From the NCBI RefSeq assembly GCF_020740795.1, contig NC_067301.1:7764501-7828500 (forward strand): a stretch of DNA of 64,000 nucleotides, in the 5' to 3' direction. Made by a program: the position numbers and the translations under genes. Under the pieces are notes generated by a model. The model was not told the origin of the DNA. It did not search any database and saw only the letters and a program-made list of their open reading frames with translations. This stretch comes from Apus apus. Taxonomy: Eukaryota; Chordata; Aves; Apodiformes; Apodidae. How positions within the stretch are numbered: position 1 is the first letter of the stretch; each line of letters starts with the position of its first letter. Of the stretch, positions 58,160 to 64,000 are shown piece by piece.

Positions 58160-58476
58160 AGGAGCTCCAGGAAAGCTGGGGAGGGAATTTGGACAAGGGC
58201 AGGGTGGGATGGGATGAGGGGGAATGGATTAAAACTGGAAGAGGGGAGATTTAGGTTGGACATGAGGAGGAAATTCTTGAGTGTGAGGGTGGTGAGAGCC
58301 TGGCCCAGGTTGCCCAGGGAAGCTGTGGCTGCCCCATTCCTGGCAGTGTTGAAGGGCAGGTTGGATGGGGCTTGGAGCAGCCTGGGCTGGTGGGAGGTGT
58401 CCTTGCCTGTGCAGGGGGTTGGATCTAGATGGTCTTTAAGGTCCCTTCCAACCCAAACCATCCTATGATTCCATGC
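58160..58476 (+). mobile_element. CR1 3' fragment
   Basis: From GGAGCTCCAGGAAAGCTGGG through GAGGAGGAAATTCTTGAGTG and GGATGGGGCTTGGAGCAGCC to CCAACCCAAACCATCCTATG plus ATTCCATG. Confidence 0.93.
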
Positions 58477-59251
58477 ATCCTGCTGGTTGGATGCCTGAGC
58501 TCTCACTGCCCCCCATGAGCTTTAACCCCTTCAATTTGCACCCCTGGGATCCCCCAGCCTGAAATCCAGCCAAAGATCCAGCCACTGCAGCACCAGATGT
58601 ACTGGGAGGGCCCAGGTTGCTGTGCAGCTGCTCTTCCCCCTTTGCTGTGCAATCAAACAAACAGAGACAAAGCTGTCACAGCCCTTTGCACAAAGAGAAG
58701 CATCTGCACCAAATCCAGACAGCTCAGTTTTTTTATTTCTGCACGACAGGCCTATTTGGAGAGCTTTCCATTTGTAATTAAAACGCAGCCATCACAAGTA
58801 TTTGGCTTCCAGTTAATTGTTTTGGGGGTTTGTTGGGGTGTTTTTTTCATCCTTTCCTTGTTTGGGATGATAGATGAGGGCTGAAATAGCAGGTGGGAAA
58901 AACACCCCTCAGAAACCCAGCCCTAAACACAGAAGAATCATGTCTTGCTGATGCTTGGCAACACTTAGACTTTCTCCTTTCCTTTTTTTTTAACATTTTC
59001 TTTCCAAGCCCCCACACAAGCTCGTTAGGACAAGGTGGCTCATTAACAAGGACCTTTCTGCCTTGTTGTTTCCATCAGCAGCACGAGGGCACGGGGCTGT
59101 TTAAGCCCATCACTGGGCCCTGCAAATACTTTCATCCACCCCAGGCAAGACACAGAGTTCTCTGGAGTGTTGGCTTGAAGGATAATAACCAGGAATAACA
59201 CGGAACCAGCCACCCAACAGCTCCCCACGAGCTGTTTGCAGCAATCCCAAG
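58477..59251. other. Intergenic gap between CR1 copies
   Basis: No gene or repeat recognised. Confidence 0.55.
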
Positions 59252-59448
59252 TCACAGAATCATCCTGCTTGGAAAGGACCTTGAAGATCATCAACCAACC
59301 ATAACCTCAACACACCTCCCATAACCTAATCCACCCATTCAGTGCTTAAATCATGTCCCTAAGCACTATATCTGTATTTCTTTTAAACACTTGCAGGGAT
59401 GGTGACTCCACCGCCTCCTTGGGCAGCCTGTTCCAGTGTCCTTTGAGC
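59252..59448 (-). mobile_element. CR1 3' fragment, older subfamily
   Basis: Starts TCACAGAATCATCCTGCTTG, then GGAAAGGACCTTGAAGATCA and GGGATGGTGACTCCACCGCC; ends near GCAGCCTGTTCCAGTGTCC. Confidence 0.85.
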
Positions 59449-60200
59449 CACCTCTGGTTCCCTATGGGGCAAGGGGCTGTTTCCTCTTTCCCCACCTTTT
59501 TCCCCAGAGCATCCAGCTTGGAAAAGGGGTCAGGGAGCTGAAAAATATGCTGCATTGCAGCATCCTGCTGCTTGCAGGGGTTGTTTGGATGGGTGAAACA
59601 TGGCAGTAACCAGGTGATTCCCTGCCAGGATGGGCAGGGAAAAGCCTGCAGCTGGCAGCCACTTCCACAGCCACAAATTCTGGGCCAAGCTTTGGGATGA
59701 GCATACACAGGGAGATGAGGTCTGGGAGGATTTGGGGTGAGTCAGGTAGAAGACAAAGAGCAACAGGCCCCGTTGACTTCCAGCAGCTTCAGGAAGTCAC
59801 AGCATCCTACTGGGATTTAGCAGCTGGGTGGGGAGCAGAGCTCAGATCTGGACCAGGAGAGCAGAGCCACGAGGTCTTTGCCCTTTTAGCTTAAATATGG
59901 TCACTCCAGGGCACTGCCACAGACCTCCCATGGTGACCCTAGGACTGACTGGATTAACTGACTGTGTAAATGCATCAGCTGAAAAAATATTCCTTGTTTT
60001 TTCATGGTTCCAGAACAAGGCAACTACAGGGGATGGAAAAAAAAGACTTGGCACTACCATGGTCTGCTGTTGGCCCAGGAGGAAGCCCAGCTACATTCAG
60101 GCCACTAAATCCCAAGGGAAAAGGCAAGAACCAGCCAGGAAGATGCAGGAGAGTGATGCCTGCCAAGCTTAGCATCTCAGGAGCCCTAAAAGATGGAGTG
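59449..60200. other. Intergenic gap between CR1 copies
   Basis: No gene or repeat recognised. Confidence 0.55.
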
Positions 60201-60480
60201 TCACAGAATCATGGAATTGTTCTGGTTGGAAAAGACCTTCAAGTTCATCGAGTCCAACCATAACCTAACATTGCCAACCATTAACCTAACTCTATCAAGG
60301 CCAGTGCTAACTCATGTCCCTCAGCACCACATCTACACAGCTTCCCAACACCTCCAGGGACGGTGATTCAACCAATCCCTTGGGCAGCCTGTTCCACTGT
60401 TTAATAACCCTTTCAGTGAAGGAGTTTCTTCTCGTATCCAATCTAAACCTCCCCTGGTGCAACCTGAGGCCTTTTGCCTG
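60201..60480 (-). mobile_element. CR1 3' fragment, older subfamily
   Basis: Starts TCACAGAATCATGGAATTGT and GGTTGGAAAAGACCTTCAAG, then CTCCAGGGACGGTGATTCAA and AGTGAAGGAGTTTCTTCTCG; ends near CAACCTGAGGCCTTTTGCC. Confidence 0.88.
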
Positions 60481-60590
60481 ACTCAGCTCAGTAAAAAGGA
60501 CCTGGAAACCTCATCTCATCCCTTGGGCTGCTCCCTAACCCCTCACCTGCTGGACTGGAGAGGCTGCTAGGACTTCTCAAAGCTGGGAAC

Positions 60591-61320
60591 ACAGAATCCC
60601 AGAATCTTAGGGGTTGGAAGGGACCTCAAAAGATCACCCAGCCCAACCCCCCTGCCAGGCAGGATCCCCCAGAGCACCTCACACAGGAACGTGTCCAGGC
60701 AGGTTTAAATGTCTCCAGAGAAGGAGACTCCACAGCCTCTCTGGGCAGCCTGTCCCAGGGATCTGTCACTCTCACAGGAAAGAAGTTCTTCCTGATATTC
60801 ACATGGAACCTCCTGTGCTCCAGTTTGCACCCATTGCCCCTTGTCCTGTCACTGGACATCACTGAACAAAGCCTGGCTCTGTCCTCCTGACACTGCCCTG
60901 AACGTGTCTGTGAACATTGATGAGGTCGCCCCTCAGTCTCCTCCAAGCTCAAGAGCCCCAGCTCCCTCAGCCTTTCCTCATCAGGGAGATGTTCCACTCC
61001 CTCCAGCATCTCTGTGGCTCTGAGCTGGACTCTTTCCAGCAGTTCCCTGTCCTTCTGGAACTGAGGGGCCCAGAACTGGACACAATACTCCAGATGTGGC
61101 CTCACCAAGGCAGAACAGATGGGGAAGAGAACCTCCCTTGACCTACTAACCACCCCCTTTCTAATCCACCCCAGGAGGCCACACTCTGCTCCCTCATCCA
61201 CGTCCTTGATGAAAATACTGAACAGCACCAGTCCCAGCACCGACCCCTGAGGGACCCCACTGGTCACAGACCTCCCACTAGATTCTGTCCCATTGACCAC
61301 AACTCTCTCTAGGAACACCC
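60591..61320 (-). mobile_element. CR1 copy with internal deletion in reverse transcriptase
   Basis: Inverted relative of the copy at 1-813. Read on the minus strand it has an open frame (60626-61354) beginning in the RT domain (RVVVNG.., [20 protein letters not shown]). It jumps directly to the downstream region ([51 protein letters not shown]). The segment that should hold the catalytic FADD motif and what follows it is missing at about 61170-61190, so it cannot be active. The boundary on the 61320 side is approximate. Confidence 0.9.
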
Positions 61321-62660
61321 AGAACTTCACAGTGACAAAGCTACTACAGATCAAGAGCAGTTAATTTTGGCCAGGGCAGAGCTGTGGGAGGGGACACAAC
61401 CTTCCAGCCCAGTCTGACTGCATTAGCCATTTCTGTCCCTGAAACTGCAGCAAGATGAGCTCAGAGCCACCTCAGCACTCCAGTCACTTCTGCTTTACAG
61501 CCTTTTTTTCAACTTTGCTTCCTCGGCACCGACCCTTCCGCTTCATTTTGCCTTGTTCTGCTGTGGGGAAGGTGCAAAAGTTGCTTCTTGGGGAACGTCA
61601 GCAGAACCAAGAGCTGAGGAACGGGACAAAAGCTGAGCTGGCTTCAGGTTAGCCTGGAAAAGTTTTGCAAGGGGAAGGATGCAGCTCTGCATCCTCACAG
61701 CTGATGGAAAAGGGCTGGCTGGATGCTCAAGGGGTGGTTGGTGACCTCTCATCCACTGCTGGCTCCATCCATGTGGAGCCAAAGCTTGTAGCAAGAGCCA
61801 GCTCTGCAGGATCATTATTCTTCTTTGCAAATGAGCCACTGGAATAAAAGGGGGAGGAAAGGGATAGGAAAGGTACTTCTGAGGGGTTACAACAGGATAT
61901 GGGAAAGAGAAATTCCCATCTCCACCCTGACAGGCTACCACGTGTCTCTTGGAGACCTATCAAGCACTGAAAGAGCTCCCCAGGGGAAGGTGAACACAGA
62001 CAAAACCACCTCTGAAACCTTCTTCAACCACCGAGGTGCTGGGCAATGACTGTGCCCCCACCTGGAGAGCCAAGTCTAGAGATATTAAATCATTTCCTAT
62101 TCCAACATGTGGCCTTCAGGGTTTTGCGTCACCAAAAAAAAAGGAGAACCCCTTCTCTGCTGCTGACACCCCTCTCACACAACCCCAGAGGATGGATGGC
62201 ACAGCAGGTGGGTGCTTGGCCCAAACCAGCCCCCAGATCTTGTGTGCAAGCCCCAAATGAAGGGCCCAGACTAAGCTCTTGAAAATCACCTGCTCAGACA
62301 AACACCCAGCCAGGATGGGAGAAGGATGTGGAGCAGCAAATCCCGGCCCTGATGTGTAAGCAGAGGCTGCAAACACCTGCTCTGCAGCTTCCCAGGGGCA
62401 CCTTCCATTTATGTCCACCCCCCTCATCCCCATCAGCTGTTGCCACCTCCTGCTTTGAGCACGGTTCACTGATTAATTACTAATTAGCAACTGGTTTGTG
62501 TCACTTCCCTGCCCTCACCAGCCAACACTGGTGCAAAGGTCTGGCATAGTCCAAACCATCTGTTCAGGTCCCAAACTCTGCACCATCAGATCCCATCCCT
62601 GCAGGAGAGGAAAAGGAATAAAAAACCTTTGCTCAAACCCTCAGCCCTGCAGAAAGACAG
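61321..62660. other. Intergenic sequence
   Basis: 1.3 kb with no gene or repeat recognised. Confidence 0.55.
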
Positions 62661-62950
62661 ATCATAGAATCCCAGACTGGTTTGGATTGGAAGAGACCTT
62701 AAAGACCTTCTAGATCCACTCCCCTGCATGGGCAGGGACACCTCCCACCAGCCTGGGTTGCTCCAAGCCCCATCCAACCTGCCCTTCAACACTGCCAGGG
62801 ATGGGGCAGCCACAGCTTCCCTGGGCAACCTGGGCCAGGGTCTCCCCACCCTCACAGCAAAGAATTTCCCCCTAATATCCAACCTAAATCTCCCCTCCTC
62901 CAGTTTTAACCCATTTCCCCTCATCCCATCCCTCCCTGCCCTTGTCCAAA
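62661..62950 (-). mobile_element. CR1 3' fragment
   Basis: Starts ATCATAGAATCCCAGACTGG and GGATTGGAAGAGACCTTAAA and carries the majority-type blocks to CATCCCTCCCTGCCCTTGTC. Confidence 0.92.
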
Positions 62951-63785
62951 GTCTCCTCCCACAGATGGGCTGTGGACAGACAGGAGACATCTCTCTCCCC
63001 ACCCTGTCCAGCTTCTTTGGTGATGGAGATTTGCACCCTGAAGCCTTGGTGGAGCTTGATGTGGAGAAGGCAGCACCACGAGAGGATTCTGGGGCAGCAA
63101 AGGATCTCCCAGCAATTATTAATTAACAATGTCTGTGTCACAGCCACTCTGCTAGAAGGTGGTGACACTTGGAAACCCACCTGCTGGGTAATTTGGAGGG
63201 AATATCAACCAGCAGCCCCAGCACCAACCTGCTCCATACTGCTCCTGAGACTAATGATCACTAAATTGTTTCATCCCAGAGCCAAAGGGATGATGGAGCT
63301 GCCCTGGGAAAGCTGATAGTCCTCATCTTCACTGTCCTAACAGGTACCGATGTGGTCCTCCAGGATACTAACCAGGCTTTGCTCCCTTGAGGTCGCTACG
63401 AGAGATGCTGGTGTCGAGCAGAAAGTGCCCTCTGGTGTCCTCCCCTGTCCTCCCTTCTCCCAATCCTTGGGCTGTGCTGACCCCTCCTGGGCTGCAACCG
63501 GTACGAGCAGCTTCCTCTCCTTCCTTCCCACTAGTAGAAAGCAGAGAATGAGTTCCAGGCTGCTCCCAAAAGTGTTGTCCCTCTCTCCAGAGAGCCTGCT
63601 TCAGACCGGGGTTTCCATGCACTGCTCAGCCTCGATGCTCCCAACTTGCTGCTGCATCCCAGGGATGGCCAGAGAGCCCCTTTCCCACCAAAAGACAACA
63701 GGAAGACCATGGGGTGGGTGAGATGTTCATCAGGTTTCCTAGCTCCCTCCTTCCCAAAGCAAAATAAAATAAAAGGAAGAATGGA
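62951..63785. other. Intergenic gap between CR1 copies
   Basis: No gene or repeat recognised. Confidence 0.55.
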
Positions 63786-63880
63786 AAAGCATCTGCTGAA
63801 GTGTCTCTGTCCATGCAGGGGGCTGGAACTGGATGATCTTGAAGGTCCCTTCCAACCCAGATTCCATGATTCTCTGATAA
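63786..63880 (+). mobile_element. Short CR1 3' fragment
   Basis: About 95 bases ending in GATGATCTTGAAGGTCCCTT, CCAACCCAG and ATTCCATGATTCTCTGAT, a CR1 3' terminus in forward orientation. Confidence 0.8.
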
Positions 63881-64000
63881 CAGCCCAGGACCACACACTG
63901 TAGAAACCACCACCAGGCACTGGGAAGTCCTGGATGAGCAGCAGTTCAGGGAGGGTTTGTGGTCCCCACACCATGAAGCAGCGGGATGCCAGGAGGAGGC

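Overview
This is vertebrate, almost certainly bird, nuclear DNA. About twenty truncated CR1 LINE copies lie on both strands, most ending in the avian-type (ATTCTATG)n-like terminus. Introns are short, minisatellites are numerous, and the two genes form a neighbour pair known from human 1p36. In chicken the corresponding block lies on microchromosome 21, so a microchromosome origin is a reasonable inference. There is no bacterial, phage, operon or CRISPR content.

Layout: 1-813 is a CR1 3' end that retains part of the reverse-transcriptase ORF. 814-5060 is intergenic with no recognisable gene. 5060-5856 is a C-rich tract followed by a GC-rich, CpG-island-like promoter. 5857-42159 (+) holds a complete ten-exon IGSF21 gene. 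All junctions are GT-AG, and the 1,374-nt CDS gives a 457-residue secreted or GPI-anchored immunoglobulin-superfamily synaptic protein. Intron 1 (23 kb) is full of CR1 copies and minisatellites. 42160-46484 is intergenic with one stretch that resembles a conserved element. 46485-49409 (+) is an intronless KLHDC7A gene encoding a 974-residue membrane-anchored kelch protein. It is much longer than the human protein (777 residues as I recall it) because of an in-frame array of 58 tetrapeptides. 49410-64000 is intergenic and CR1-rich, probably on the way towards PAX7 if synteny with mammals holds.

The two genes share orientation and conserved synteny, but nothing in the sequence shows that they work together. 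IGSF21 is a neuronal cell-surface organiser that binds neurexin-2-alpha in mammals. KLHDC7A is a poorly characterised kelch protein.

I do not see a new multi-gene system. The most unusual items are: (1) the 58-unit G-S-[EK]-L-type array in KLHDC7A, with a 31-unit higher-order duplication; (2) IGSF21 intron 4, which is mostly a GGGGATGGGA-type minisatellite and stays open in the exon 4 frame for 156 codons; (3) a pair of inverted, closely similar CR1 copies at the two ends of the window, one with a deletion across the catalytic part of its reverse transcriptase; (4) a dense set of unrelated minisatellites around IGSF21.
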